64,000 bases of DNA from Clostridium sp. TW13 (GCF_024345225.1 NZ_BROD01000001.1:2924362-2988361), one strand, 5' to 3'. Numbered from the stretch's first letter, positions 8,577 through 18,427 are shown. Numbers and translations are program-made. The notes: generated by a model not told the origin, from the letters alone.

Positions 8577-10979
8577 CTATTTAACTATATCTCCGTACAC
8601 AATTCCTCTTGTGCCTGTTGCAACATATATACGTCCGAATATTCTTGGATCTCCTGTTATTGAACGAATGTCACCATATTGATGCTTGTCATCATTAATT
8701 CTTATCCAATTAACTCCTCCATCATGTGATCTGTAGAAACCATATTCTCCGTTTATTGTTCCACTAGTGAAAAGAGTTTTGATTTCACTTCCTTCAGCTG
8801 GCTTTCCAAGACCAATTCTCTTTATGAAATCCTCAGCTTTAGATACTCTGCTGCCTTCAAATGAGTTGTTTGAAGGATTGTAAGTTATTCTCCAAAGACC
8901 ATGCTCTTGCATTGCTAACCAAATAACTCCTTCTTTATTAGATTCAACTCTAATTTCATAAGCTTGTTCACTATCTATTCCTGCAAGATTCACTTCTGGG
9001 AATCCTTCTGGTGCTTTTATTTGATGGAAGGTTTCTCCCTTATCAGTACTTACATAGAAGCCTGCTCCAGCCTTATTATCACTGAAACCATAGAATACAT
9101 TAGGATTTACTCTATCTGACATAACCTTAAATGGTACATTTTCTCCTGAAAGAAGCTTTCCATATGCATCATATATTTCAGATTTTGCCCACTTCTTGCC
9201 TAAATCTCTTGTATACACAAGTCTTGAAGCATAGATAGGAAGACCAAGTGACCAAAGTATAGCTTCTCCATCAGCAGATATTGCTGTCCATCCTGCTGTA
9301 ACATTTGGTACTTTTATATACTTTACTAGCTCATCAATATCTTCTGTAAGTCCAACTGGGTCACTTAATTGTTCCCAAGTATGTCCTTGATCAAAACTCA
9401 CTATAATTCCACCCTTTGTCTTACCAAGCCAGTTTCCTCTAGGTGCAACTACAATTACATTTGGGTTGCTATCTGGGTAATCTGCATTCATAGCTGTTAT
9501 CCATCTATCCTTGTTATGGTTTGCAAAAGTATTTTCTGCTGGCTTATCAAGATCCGTAAATGCAAATCCACCGTAATCTCCAATAATATCTACTAATTTA
9601 ACATCACCTGTAGGTGGACAATATATATTTAAATGAACTGTTTCTTCTACACCCTTATCGCAGCATGCCCAAGTAACAACTTCATCCTTATCTGCCTTTG
9701 TTAAATCCTTAGTCATAAATATACCTGCACCTGTGTTAAATAGTGCCATATCACTGTTGAATGGATTTATCTTTAAATCTGCCATCCAGTGTATAAGTGA
9801 AAGATTACCATTATGTTCAGGTCTTTGGTATGGAACATTGAAATCTATCTTTCCTATTTCAAGTCCTGCCATTATTGGTTTCCAAGTCAATCCATAATCT
9901 GTAGATCTGTAGATCGTATCAGGAGCAGCTGTGATTGTAGAACAAATTAATGTTCCAGGTAATTGTGGATCTGCACATATACCACTGATACCATGACCTA
10001 CTCTTCTACCTGGTACTTCTGGATCGCAGAAATTAGGCTCTATTATATTTTGAGGGGTAATATCTAGGGCTTCAACTACTTCTCCATTGCTGTTAAGTTC
10101 AAATCTATAAAGAGCACCATCATAGCACTTTCCTGTATCACAACCATAGCTATTCCAATTTGACCATCCTATATTGTAGGCTGCATATGAAATATATAAG
10201 TACTTACCTAAAAAGTTGGCATGTTGTCCAACATATCCAGGATAATCCTTTGAACCTCCTATAACAGGGGTAGGTTCTCCCTTTAATGGCTTGAAGGTTT
10301 CTCCACCATCATTACTTATATAAACACTTTGACCACGAACATTTTCAACAAGTGAACCCATTTGCCCATTTGTGGCAACTATAATTCTCTTTGAAGCGCT
10401 GCCATTTCCACCACTAGATGGATCAATTTCTACAAAAGCAATATTCTTTTCTGATTCCTTACCTGGGTAAGCAACCTGAAGTTTTGTCCATGTTTTACAT
10501 CTATCAGTTGTTTTCCATAAGCCATCTTCCATTGTACCCATATATAAAATATTTGAATCATTAGGGTCAACTACTAATCTTTCCCCTGTAGACCTTCCTT
10601 GAGCATTTCCATGCATTGTTGCTGTATTTCCCTTTTCATCAATAACTGGTGGATCAAAATACACCCAACTATCACCATAATCCTCCGAAAAAGCAATCTT
10701 ATGGTTAGGATAAAGTCCTTCCATTTGATAAATATAGCTAGGATTTTGTTTATCAAGCGCTATAGATAGAGGATATGTTTCCCATACATCTGCATCTGTA
10801 GCATGGTCTACTAATGATATCCATGAATCATTTTCGAAGTCATATCTGTAGCTTCCACCAATATCAGTTCTGCAATATAAGATATTTTGTACTGTTGGAT
10901 GAAAAACAAATCCTGTAACAAATCCACCTCCTGGTACTGGAATAGATTTATATACATACTTTTCTCTTGCATTAACCAT
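8577..10979 (-). CDS. GH74 xyloglucan hydrolase, no signal peptide
   Basis: An 800-aa protein made of two seven-bladed beta-propellers with BNR/Asp-box motifs (for example SNDGGETFKPL and STDYGLTWKPI). The N-terminus enters the catalytic domain at once (VPGGGFVTGFVFHPT, CRTDIGGSYRY). D39 in RTDIGG and D468 in IGDYGGF align with the catalytic base and acid of GH74. It should cut the glucan backbone of xyloglucan or its oligosaccharides. GH74 enzymes are usually exported; this one lacks an export signal, so it likely acts on imported oligosaccharides. It lies 76 bp after the GH31 gene in one operon. Start ATG 10979 follows AAGGAGG. Confidence 0.93.
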   Translation of the reverse strand: MVNAREKYVYKSIPVPGGGFVTGFVFHPTVQNILYCRTDIGGSYRYDFENDSWISLVDHATDADVWETYPLSIALDKQNPSYIYQMEGLYPNHKIAFSEDYGDSWVYFDPPVIDEKGNTATMHGNAQGRSTGERLVVDPNDSNILYMGTMEDGLWKTTDRCKTWTKLQVAYPGKESEKNIAFVEIDPSSGGNGSASKRIIVATNGQMGSLVENVRGQSVYISNDGGETFKPLKGEPTPVIGGSKDYPGYVGQHANFLGKYLYISYAAYNIGWSNWNSYGCDTGKCYDGALYRFELNSNGEVVEALDITPQNIIEPNFCDPEVPGRRVGHGISGICADPQLPGTLICSTITAAPDTIYRSTDYGLTWKPIMAGLEIGKIDFNVPYQRPEHNGNLSLIHWMADLKINPFNSDMALFNTGAGIFMTKDLTKADKDEVVTWACCDKGVEETVHLNIYCPPTGDVKLVDIIGDYGGFAFTDLDKPAENTFANHNKDRWITAMNADYPDSNPNVIVVAPRGNWLGKTKGGIIVSFDQGHTWEQLSDPVGLTEDIDELVKYIKVPNVTAGWTAISADGEAILWSLGLPIYASRLVYTRDLGKKWAKSEIYDAYGKLLSGENVPFKVMSDRVNPNVFYGFSDNKAGAGFYVSTDKGETFHQIKAPEGFPEVNLAGIDSEQAYEIRVESNKEGVIWLAMQEHGLWRITYNPSNNSFEGSRVSKAEDFIKRIGLGKPAEGSEIKTLFTSGTINGEYGFYRSHDGGVNWIRINDDKHQYGDIRSITGDPRIFGRIYVATGTRGIVYGDIVK

Positions 10980-11055
10980 AATAAATCATAACCTCCTTAA
11001 AGCACCTTCAAAGAGAGCTAACAAACATTAGTCTTTTTGAAGATGCTATTTTAAA

Positions 11056-13122
11056 TTAATATATAGGATATTCCTTTTCTGCTCTTACGAATAGAGGTAT
11101 TTCATTGATTGGTGCATCAACAGTTAATGTTTGTCCACCTTCAAATACTTCCTTTGTTTTAGCATTTTTCCAAAATTGTCCCTTTGGAAGATAAACCTCT
11201 CTGCTTCTTTGACCTAATTCAAATATAGGTGCTACTAGGATATCTGGTCCAAACATATATTGTGTATCTGTAGTCCAGCAAACAGAGTCTTCTGGAAATT
11301 CATAGAACATAGTTCTCATAACAGGAGTTCCCTTTTCATGAGCTTCTGCCATACAGTTTCTGATATATGGACGAAGTCTTTCTCTCATTTCAATGTAATT
11401 CTTCATGGTTTCATAGTTTTCTTCACCATAGCTCCAAATTTCATTAGGGCTACCTGACATCATTTGAGCTACACCATCTATAACTGCTTGTTCTGGTTCA
11501 ATGTGAGGAACACGCTCTCCATGAAGACGGAATACTGGTGAGAATACTCCAAATGCAAACCAACGAAGTAATAATTCATGGAAGTTCTTATCCTTTACAT
11601 ATCCACCTAAGAAACCTCCAATATCAGTTGTCCACCATGGAATACCTGCAATACCCATGTTAAGTCCGATTTGTAGTTGTTCTCTGAAAGCTCTAAAAGT
11701 TGAAGAAACGTCTCCTGACCAAATAAGAGCTCCATATCTTTGGCTGCCAGCCCAAGCAGAACGTACTAGATTACATACATTTTCTTGTCCTTCTGCTACC
11801 ATTCCATCATAATATCCCTTAGCATACATAGCTGGATATATGTTGGAACATTGTAGAGCCGGACCTTGATGATATCTATAAAGATCAAAGTCATAAGGAC
11901 CATATTCTGGTTCAGCTTCATCTAGCCAGAATATACGAACACCCTTGTCATAGTAGTTCTTCTTGCTAACCTGCCATACGTAATCTCTTGCACCTGGATG
12001 TGTAGCATCAAAGAATACTGTTTCTCCCATCCAGTTCATGTTAATGTTCATACCTCTATCAGCAGAAATTAAATATCCTTCCTTTGACATAGGTCCATAG
12101 TTTTCTGAACGGCTATCAACAGTTGGCCATACAGAAACCATAAGTTCTGTTCCCATTTCCTTTAATTCTGCTATCATAGCATCAGGATCTGGCCAATCCC
12201 TAGGTTCGAATTTGAAATCTCCTTGTTTTGTCCAATGAAAAAAGTCAATTACTATAACATCTAGTGGAATTCCACGACGCTTGTATTCTCTAGCTACAGA
12301 AAGTAATTCTTCTTGAGTTCTATATCTAAGTTTACATTGCCAGAAGCCCATTCCGTATTCAGGCATCATTGGAGCCTTACCTACAGCATTTGTGTATTGC
12401 TCTTCAATTTGAGCAGGTGTTTTACCAGCTGTAATGAAATAATCTAGTTTCTTTGTATTTTGTGCAATCCATTCAGTACGGTTTGTACCAAAATTAACAG
12501 TTCCAATAGCAGGGTTGTTCCATAATAAGCCATAACCACGGCTTGACATCATGAAAGGTACACTTGCTTGACAGTTACGGTGTGCCAACTCTAATGTTGC
12601 ACCCTTCTTATTTAAAACTTTTTCTTGGTATTGTCCAAGACCAAATATCTTTTCATCTTCATATGCTTCAAAACGAAGAGTTAAAGCATAATCACTTGTA
12701 CCTGTAATAGGCTTTAATTCTCTTCCTTTAATGATAAGTGGAATACAATATCTATCAATACGGTTTCTATCTCTCCAATACTCCTCGGTAAGTATCTTAC
12801 CATCACTGTTCTTAAATGTTAACCATCCTTCTCCATTAAATGAAGCAATGATTTCCCCATTTTGAATAGCTGCTATCTGTGTTTTTACAGCACGTTTTTC
12901 TTTCTCAGATTCTTCAATCCAAGGTTCAACTAATTCAACATCTTCTATTGTAATCTTGCAAGCAGTACTTGCTGGTGTATCAATAAGAGCCCAATCATTT
13001 GGGTCCATGTGAGCTTCTTTTGTCATGCGGACACGTAGAGAATTCTCTCCCCATGGTTCTATCCATATAGTTTCTGATCCAGATCTTCCAATTAAACGTT
13101 TTCCATCTTGAGTAAACTGCAT
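11056..13122 (-). CDS. GH31 alpha-xylosidase (YicI-like)
   Basis: A protein of 688 aa, cytosolic. It probably removes alpha-1,6-xylose from the non-reducing end of xyloglucan oligosaccharides. The nucleophile is D401 in FWLDEAEPEYG, and the likely acid/base is D471 in WSGDVSSTF. The barrel opening GMGFWQCKLRYRTQEE and the N-terminal GH31 domain are typical of the alpha-xylosidase branch rather than alpha-glucosidases. It is first in the GH31-GH74 operon, divergent from an AraC regulator. Start ATG 13122 follows GAGGAGGAAAA. Substrate assignment to xylose side chains leans on similarity and on the GH74 neighbour. Confidence 0.92.
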   Translation of the reverse strand: MQFTQDGKRLIGRSGSETIWIEPWGENSLRVRMTKEAHMDPNDWALIDTPASTACKITIEDVELVEPWIEESEKEKRAVKTQIAAIQNGEIIASFNGEGWLTFKNSDGKILTEEYWRDRNRIDRYCIPLIIKGRELKPITGTSDYALTLRFEAYEDEKIFGLGQYQEKVLNKKGATLELAHRNCQASVPFMMSSRGYGLLWNNPAIGTVNFGTNRTEWIAQNTKKLDYFITAGKTPAQIEEQYTNAVGKAPMMPEYGMGFWQCKLRYRTQEELLSVAREYKRRGIPLDVIVIDFFHWTKQGDFKFEPRDWPDPDAMIAELKEMGTELMVSVWPTVDSRSENYGPMSKEGYLISADRGMNINMNWMGETVFFDATHPGARDYVWQVSKKNYYDKGVRIFWLDEAEPEYGPYDFDLYRYHQGPALQCSNIYPAMYAKGYYDGMVAEGQENVCNLVRSAWAGSQRYGALIWSGDVSSTFRAFREQLQIGLNMGIAGIPWWTTDIGGFLGGYVKDKNFHELLLRWFAFGVFSPVFRLHGERVPHIEPEQAVIDGVAQMMSGSPNEIWSYGEENYETMKNYIEMRERLRPYIRNCMAEAHEKGTPVMRTMFYEFPEDSVCWTTDTQYMFGPDILVAPIFELGQRSREVYLPKGQFWKNAKTKEVFEGGQTLTVDAPINEIPLFVRAEKEYPIY

Positions 13123-13269
13123 TTGATTTTCCTCCTCTAGATATAAAAATATTGATATAGGTATATATTTTTATACTTATATATTTGCATTGTTGCATTT
13201 TATATATTGTTTAAGTTATTTTTATTTCTTATAATTATATTATATTGATATATTAGTGCTTATACTTTA

Positions 13270-13287
13270 AGTAAATTGCGAATTACT
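13270..13287. promoter_or_regulatory. Candidate operator between GH31-GH74 operon and AraC gene
   Basis: An imperfect inverted repeat AGTAAATT-GCG-AATTACT lies in the 208-bp divergent intergenic region, and CAACATTGTTG (13293-13303) follows shortly after. Either could bind the adjacent AraC protein or a global regulator. This is pattern evidence only. Confidence 0.3.
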
Positions 13288-13330
13288 AACACAACATTGT
13301 TGAAATAGAATATAAAAGAGAGGCTACATT

Positions 13331-14209
13331 TTGAAATCAAAGATATATTTAAAGGAAAAAGCTACACACGGAACTGCTCTTATCCCTATAGCAATTCATC
13401 ACCTAAGCTATGAAGAAGGTATTGATAACTTTTTCTACTTGCACTGGCATTATGAATTTGAATTTGTTTTTGTGGAAGAAGGAGCCATGGTTTATACGAT
13501 TGAAGATAAAGAATACTGTATTATGGCAGGAGAAGGATTGTTTATTCATTCCAATAAACTTCACTCTGCTCGATCACTTAATGGCATGAAATGCGAAGCC
13601 TGTGTTGTATTATTTCATCCAAATCTCTTTGATAATAATAACCAAGGGGCTACATACTCAAAATTTATTTATCCAATTTTGAATGGAGAAATGGAGTTTA
13701 AAATTCATTTTAAATGTGAAGAAAAATGGCAGCAAGAAGTGATGAATATAATCAGAGAAATGGATGATTTTAAATATGAAAGTTTTTCTGAAAATGAACT
13801 TCTTTTAAAAAGCAAACTTTTTCAGGTATGGCATTTATGCTATAAAAATTCAATAACAGTAACTTCTCAAGGTAGAAAAAATAGAAATTATAAACTAGAA
13901 CGAATGGAGCCTGTTTTAGATTACATCCATAAAAATTATAAGGAAGAAATCTCACTAATTAACTTAGCTAATATTCTTCCTATGAGTGAAGGTCAATTTT
14001 GTCACAGCTTTAAAGATGTTATGAACATATCCCCAATTGCATATGTTATTCGCTACAGAATATTGCAGAGCTGTACTCTGCTTACTGAAACTGATTGGAA
14101 AATAGCTGATATTGCAAGAAATGTTGGCTTTAATAACATAAGTTATTTTAACAGAGAATTTATAAAAGCCATCGGCTGCTCTCCTAGCAAATATAGAACT
14201 GAAACTTAA
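13331..14209 (+). CDS. AraC-family regulator with N-terminal cupin domain
   Basis: A protein of 292 aa. Residues about 20-110 form a cupin-like sensor (HWHYEFEFVFVEEGAMVY; GEGLFIHSNKLHSARS). Residues about 190-290 carry two helix-turn-helix motifs ending in the AraC signature (IADIARNVGFNNISYFNREF, GCSPSKYR). The start is TTG 13331, preceded by AGAGAGG. It is divergent from GH31-GH74 and most likely activates that operon in response to a xyloglucan-derived sugar; this role is inferred from position. Confidence 0.88.
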   Translation: MKSKIYLKEKATHGTALIPIAIHHLSYEEGIDNFFYLHWHYEFEFVFVEEGAMVYTIEDKEYCIMAGEGLFIHSNKLHSARSLNGMKCEACVVLFHPNLFDNNNQGATYSKFIYPILNGEMEFKIHFKCEEKWQQEVMNIIREMDDFKYESFSENELLLKSKLFQVWHLCYKNSITVTSQGRKNRNYKLERMEPVLDYIHKNYKEEISLINLANILPMSEGQFCHSFKDVMNISPIAYVIRYRILQSCTLLTETDWKIADIARNVGFNNISYFNREFIKAIGCSPSKYRTET

Positions 14210-14210
14210 T

Positions 14211-14240
14211 GAAAAAGTAATACTGAAGTATTACTTTTTC
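14211..14240. terminator. Shared terminator between convergent genes
   Basis: A perfect 14-bp inverted repeat (GAAAAAGTAATACT and its complement) with a 2-bp centre begins right after the AraC stop. It includes the last codons and stop of the convergent HxlR gene, so that coding end doubles as a terminator. Confidence 0.85.
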
Positions 14241-14563
14241 ATATTAGAAATATACTCCTGCCCCCATTTTTCTAGTTCATCTAAGACAGTTCTAAATTTC
14301 TCACCTATTCCGCTAAGACTGTATTCCACCCTTGGTGGTATCTCGCCATAATCTTTACGTATTATCATTCCTTCTTGCTCTAGGTACTTTAGCTGTCTTG
14401 ATAAAGTTGCATGAGTCATTTCCTCTGGCATCATTCTTTGAAGCTCATTAAATCGTATAGATTCCTTATCAGATAATAAATGCAAAATTAAAATGGACCA
14501 TTTTCCTGCTAAAACCTTCTGAGATGTTACATAAGGGCATATCCCAAATAAATCTTTTTTCAT
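14231..14563 (-). CDS. HxlR-family winged-helix regulator
   Basis: A protein of 110 aa. The HxlR domain spans nearly all of it: CPYVTSQKVLAGKWSILIL, FNELQRMMPEEMTHATLSRQ as recognition region, and RVEYSLSGIG as wing. I start it at ATG 14563, nine bases after AGGAGG, not at an in-frame TTG that abuts the ribosome-binding site. It is divergent from a PPOX-fold flavoprotein gene with operator-like palindromes between, a common layout in which HxlR proteins control a redox gene next door. Confidence 0.92.
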   Translation of the reverse strand: MKKDLFGICPYVTSQKVLAGKWSILILHLLSDKESIRFNELQRMMPEEMTHATLSRQLKYLEQEGMIIRKDYGEIPPRVEYSLSGIGEKFRTVLDELEKWGQEYISNMKK

Positions 14564-14581
14564 AAATTTCAACCTCCTACA

Positions 14582-14604
14582 GTATCACTTTTGATACTAG
14601 TATC
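14582..14604. promoter_or_regulatory. Candidate HxlR operator
   Basis: Three alternating half-sites occur. GTATC-N6-GATAC spans 14582-14597, and the perfect palindrome GATACTAGTATC spans 14593-14604, sharing the middle GATAC. It sits just upstream of the HxlR start and about 90 bp from the PPOX gene, suited to control of both. Confidence 0.6.
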
Positions 14605-14694
14605 TTAAAATATCGTACTTGTTATTTCATTCGTATTAAATATAATTAAAGTATAATTATAATAACACAAACACCGAGAGGAGAAAATAAAATT

Positions 14695-15087
14695 ATGAAT
14701 AAAATTGTTGAAGCACTTAAAGGAACAGGAGTTTTTTACATTGCAACTGTAGAAGGGGATCAGCCACACGTACGTCCATTTAGTTCTGTTTGCGAATTTG
14801 AGGATAAAGCATATATTTGCACAAATAACACTAAGAAATGTTACTCTCAAATGATTACAAATTCTAAAGTAGAAATTTCAGGTATGGCCAAAGACGGTTC
14901 ATGGATTAGATTAACTGCTAAACTAGTAAGAGATGATAGAGATGAGGCTCGTGCAGCAATGCTTGCTGATCCTACTGGTCCTAGCAATCTTTATAAAGTT
15001 GGTGATGGTATTTTTGAAGTATTCTATCTTGATGATGTATCTTGTACAAAATACTCATTCAAAGCAGATCCCGAAACAATTGCATAG
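14695..15087 (+). CDS. Pyridoxamine 5'-phosphate oxidase-fold flavoprotein
   Basis: A protein of 130 aa, a single split-barrel domain of the PPOX family (PF01243). The N-terminal features GTGVFYIATVEGDQPHVRPF and AYICTNNTKKCYSQM are characteristic of small clostridial FMN-binding members. The physiological substrate is unknown; true PNP oxidase activity is unlikely in these short proteins. Start ATG 14695 follows GAGAGGAG. Its promoter region holds the candidate HxlR operator, so it is probably the regulated target. Confidence 0.88.
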   Translation: MNKIVEALKGTGVFYIATVEGDQPHVRPFSSVCEFEDKAYICTNNTKKCYSQMITNSKVEISGMAKDGSWIRLTAKLVRDDRDEARAAMLADPTGPSNLYKVGDGIFEVFYLDDVSCTKYSFKADPETIA

Positions 15088-15088
15088 T

Positions 15089-15119
15089 AAAAAGGAATGG
15101 TCTCCCATTCCCTTTTTTT
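15089..15119 (+). terminator. Terminator of PPOX gene
   Basis: AAAAAGGAATGG, a 4-nt loop, CCATTCC, then CTTTTTTT. Confidence 0.9.
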
Positions 15120-15151
15120 ATTTTCATATAATGTCTTGTCCCTATCTTCTT

Positions 15152-16024
15152 TTATATACTCTTTTTTATAACAGGTATCCAAATTTCACATCTAGATCCT
15201 GTATCTCTATTTCCATAGTACCTCTCAAGTTCTGGAGCATCAGCATGTTCATAATTTGAAGCCGGGAACCATTCAGATCCTATTCTTCGCCACACTTCAT
15301 GTATATCTTCATCAGTATCACCATCAACCTGAAAAATTGCCCAGGTCAATGAAGGTATTTCTAAAACCTTAAACTCAGATGGAATATCTGTCTCAGGAAC
15401 ATCACAAGCTATCATGTAACGCATAGACCCATCTTGTGGATTGTGATCAAATATAACTCCTACATCTAGAAGTCCATTGTCTGGCTTACCAGCAATTTTA
15501 ACTATTTTTTGAGCAAGCCCTTCCTCAGCACATTTTGCCCAGAACTTAGGAATATCTTTATAACATTGACCATCAATAACATTTGTTTTAAAGTCTAAAC
15601 CAAAGACTTTGAATGCTTCCTTTTCAACTATTTTATAATTCATCTCTTTCTCACCTTTCATAACAATTTGGATTGATAGACGACCGAATGATTTAAGGTT
15701 AACTCCTGACTGGCGCGCAACAGTTGGAGTTACACCATGTAATCTTTGAAAGGCTTTAGTAAATGCTTCTGATGTTTCATAACCATATTTAAAGGCAATA
15801 TCTGTGACCTTCGCATCTGAAAATGATAGTTCTTGTGCTGCAAGTGTTAATCTTCTATTACGTATATATTCTCCAACAGTGAAGCCCGTCAACATACTGA
15901 ACATACGCTGAAAGTGATAAGTAGAAGAATATGCTTGCTGAGCAATCTTATCATAATTAATTTCCTCTAAAATATTTTCTTCCATATAGTTAATTGCATT
16001 TTGCATACTATTTATCCAATCCAT
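15152..16024 (-). CDS. AraC-family regulator with C-terminal GyrI-like effector domain
   Basis: A protein of 290 aa with the domain order reversed relative to sugar-sensing AraC proteins. The helix-turn-helix pair is at residues about 8-108 (YDKIAQQAYSSTYHFQRMFS; IAFKYGYETSEAFTKAFQR). A GyrI/Rob-like ligand-binding domain follows at about 127-288 (EAFKVFGLDFKT, EIWIPVIKK). Such proteins usually respond to small hydrophobic or cationic compounds. No efflux gene is adjacent, so its targets are unknown. Start ATG 16024 follows GGAGGGATAGG. Confidence 0.9.
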   Translation of the reverse strand: MDWINSMQNAINYMEENILEEINYDKIAQQAYSSTYHFQRMFSMLTGFTVGEYIRNRRLTLAAQELSFSDAKVTDIAFKYGYETSEAFTKAFQRLHGVTPTVARQSGVNLKSFGRLSIQIVMKGEKEMNYKIVEKEAFKVFGLDFKTNVIDGQCYKDIPKFWAKCAEEGLAQKIVKIAGKPDNGLLDVGVIFDHNPQDGSMRYMIACDVPETDIPSEFKVLEIPSLTWAIFQVDGDTDEDIHEVWRRIGSEWFPASNYEHADAPELERYYGNRDTGSRCEIWIPVIKKSI

Positions 16025-16159
16025 GCCTATCCCTCCTTGATTAAGATGATATCACTTATGAATTTTTCTAGCCTGTCTTATAATGCTAACAAATGTCCTC
16101 TCTTAGCTGATTGCAATTTTTCACTGTTAAAATATAATGTTGATACCTTATATATAAAT

Positions 16160-18352
16160 CTACTTTTCTCTTACTAAATGAAGTAACTTTCCTGCAAAAT
16201 CTCCATATATGCCTGTTATATTAACTCCTGCATGCATTAATGCCCCACCTGAATAAACTTCGTTTGTCTCTTCATTTCTGTACATTGCATCTTCAATTAA
16301 GCCCTTTAGTTTGATTCTTCTGCTATGATAGTTTGGTCTTCCTAAGACTTGTACAAATGTGACTAAAACTTCTGACTTATCTTTAGCTACGACCTCATAA
16401 GAATCAAAACTGTTATTCTCTGAGTAATTTGCAATACGATAATAATCTCCTGTACGAACTAAATCATTGTATTTATGATACATTTCAATTTGTTTTGGAA
16501 TCATATCTCTATCTTCTTTAGATATCTTAGTTACATCTAATTCATATCCAAATGTGCCAGCTAAAGCTACATACCCTCTTGTTTCAAAAGGAGTGCTTCT
16601 TCCAACTGTATGATTTGGACAATCACTAACGTGAGCACCCATTGCAGATAAAGGATATACCATTGCTGTTCCTTCTTGAATTTTTAATCTTTCAATAGCA
16701 TCTGTATCATCAGAGCACCAAATTTGAGGACTATAGTATAACATACCTGCATCAAATCTTGCTCCTCCACCTGAACAGTTTTCTAATAATAAATCCGGGA
16801 AATCTGTAGTTAATCTATCCATCATTTCATATACAGCTAGTACATATCTATGGAATATCTCTCCATGACGTTCTGCTGGAATATTAGTGCTGCCTAAATC
16901 AGTTATTTGCCTATTCATATCCCATTTTACATATTTAATATTTGCACTAGATAGAATCTTCTTTAAGCTTTCGTAAACATAGTCAACTACTTCTTTTCTA
17001 GTTAAATCTAATACATATTGTTCACGGCTCATAGTTGGTGTACGACCTTCAACATGTATGCACCAATCTGGATGTGCGCGATATAAATCAGAATCTGGTG
17101 ATATCATTTCAGGTTCAAACCAAATACCAAACTCTAATCCTAACTTGTTAACTTCATCCACAAGATATTTTAAGCCACCTTGTATCTTATCTTCATTAAC
17201 AAACCAATCTCCAAGTGAAGAATTGTCCTTGTTACGCTTTCCAAACCATCCATCATCCATAACTAACATTTCAATTCCAACTTTAGAAGCTTCTTTAGCT
17301 ATAGATAGTAATTTCTCTGTATTAAAATCAAAATAAGTTGCTTCCCAGTTATTAATCAAAATTGGACGCTTCTTATCCTTATATTTTCCTCTTATTAAAT
17401 GGTTACGATATAAATCATGGAAGGTTCTTGTCATCTTTCCTATACCTTCATTTGAATATACCATAACTACTTCTGGAGCTACAAATTCCTCATTAGCTCC
17501 TAAAAGCCATGAAAAGTCACATGGATTAATTCCCATGACTACTCTTGTAGTATCAAATTGGCAACCTTCAACCTCTGCTATAAAGTTTCCTGAATAAACA
17601 AAATTAAAACCATATACATTACCATAATCATCATTTGCATCCTTATCTAAAAGCACTATAAATGGATTTTCTTGATGACTAGATTCTCCTCTTAACGAAG
17701 AAACAACTTGTCTTCCATGAGTAACTTTTCTTCTTGAAATCTGTCTTTCCCTAGCCCAAGATCCATGAAGTGAAATCATATCATAATCCATACCATCAAA
17801 ATCTACGCACATAGATAAAGCTTTTGTAATATTTATACTGTCGGTACCACAATTCTTTATGCGAACACTTCTAGTTATTACATCTAGATTTTCAAATACT
17901 GTATATACTAAAACTACTTCTAAATTTAAATGCTTATCAACACAAATCAGCTCAAGAGTTGTACATTCTTTTTCATTACCAAATGTAGCTGGTAAATTCT
18001 TAAGCTTTTCTTTTCCCTCATATATTTTGTGTGAACAATATTGAAGCTTGCATGATGTAGTTCCATTTACATCTCTTACTGCAAGACATGATTCTCTATA
18101 ATCACCAATTCCATGAGTTGAATATTCTTGTGGGAAACTATCATAGAAAGATCCTCTATCACGATTGTTTTTAGTTGGAACAAAAGGTGGCTCCTCTGTA
18201 CGTAACAAATAGTTTACATTTTCATCTATAATCTTTTTTCCATAATAAACATGTCCTATAAATTGTTCTTCATCTACAATTGCAATAATATAGGATGTAT
18301 CCTTTCCATCAAGTTTAAATGCTTTGTACTCTTCAAAAAATTTAATACTCAT
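16160..18352 (-). CDS. GH36 alpha-galactosidase
   Basis: A protein of 730 aa, the usual length for bacterial GH36. It has no signal peptide and hydrolyses terminal alpha-galactose from oligosaccharides such as melibiose, raffinose or galactosylated hemicellulose fragments. The nucleophile is D478 in KYVKWDMNRQ and the acid/base is D548 in WCSDDTDAIERL. Other family motifs are MLVMDDGWFGKR, FGIWFEPEM and ENCSGGGARFD. It is transcribed alone. Galactose decorations of xyloglucan fit the neighbouring GH31/GH74 genes. Confidence 0.95.
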   Translation of the reverse strand: MSIKFFEEYKAFKLDGKDTSYIIAIVDEEQFIGHVYYGKKIIDENVNYLLRTEEPPFVPTKNNRDRGSFYDSFPQEYSTHGIGDYRESCLAVRDVNGTTSCKLQYCSHKIYEGKEKLKNLPATFGNEKECTTLELICVDKHLNLEVVLVYTVFENLDVITRSVRIKNCGTDSINITKALSMCVDFDGMDYDMISLHGSWARERQISRRKVTHGRQVVSSLRGESSHQENPFIVLLDKDANDDYGNVYGFNFVYSGNFIAEVEGCQFDTTRVVMGINPCDFSWLLGANEEFVAPEVVMVYSNEGIGKMTRTFHDLYRNHLIRGKYKDKKRPILINNWEATYFDFNTEKLLSIAKEASKVGIEMLVMDDGWFGKRNKDNSSLGDWFVNEDKIQGGLKYLVDEVNKLGLEFGIWFEPEMISPDSDLYRAHPDWCIHVEGRTPTMSREQYVLDLTRKEVVDYVYESLKKILSSANIKYVKWDMNRQITDLGSTNIPAERHGEIFHRYVLAVYEMMDRLTTDFPDLLLENCSGGGARFDAGMLYYSPQIWCSDDTDAIERLKIQEGTAMVYPLSAMGAHVSDCPNHTVGRSTPFETRGYVALAGTFGYELDVTKISKEDRDMIPKQIEMYHKYNDLVRTGDYYRIANYSENNSFDSYEVVAKDKSEVLVTFVQVLGRPNYHSRRIKLKGLIEDAMYRNEETNEVYSGGALMHAGVNITGIYGDFAGKLLHLVREK

Positions 18353-18411
18353 AATTATTTCTCCCGCTTTAATTATTATTTATATCTTGTTATTTATTTT
18401 CAGATACCTTA

Positions 18412-18427
18412 TAGAAAAGGTTTTCTA
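18412..18427. promoter_or_regulatory. Inverted repeat in GH36 promoter region
   Basis: TAGAAAA-GG-TTTTCTA forms a perfect 7-bp inverted repeat 60 bp upstream of the GH36 start, a possible operator. The remaining gap to 18758 is very AT-rich. It holds one 12-bp palindrome with a central CG (AATAACGTTATT, 18543-18554) and nothing else I can interpret. Confidence 0.35.
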
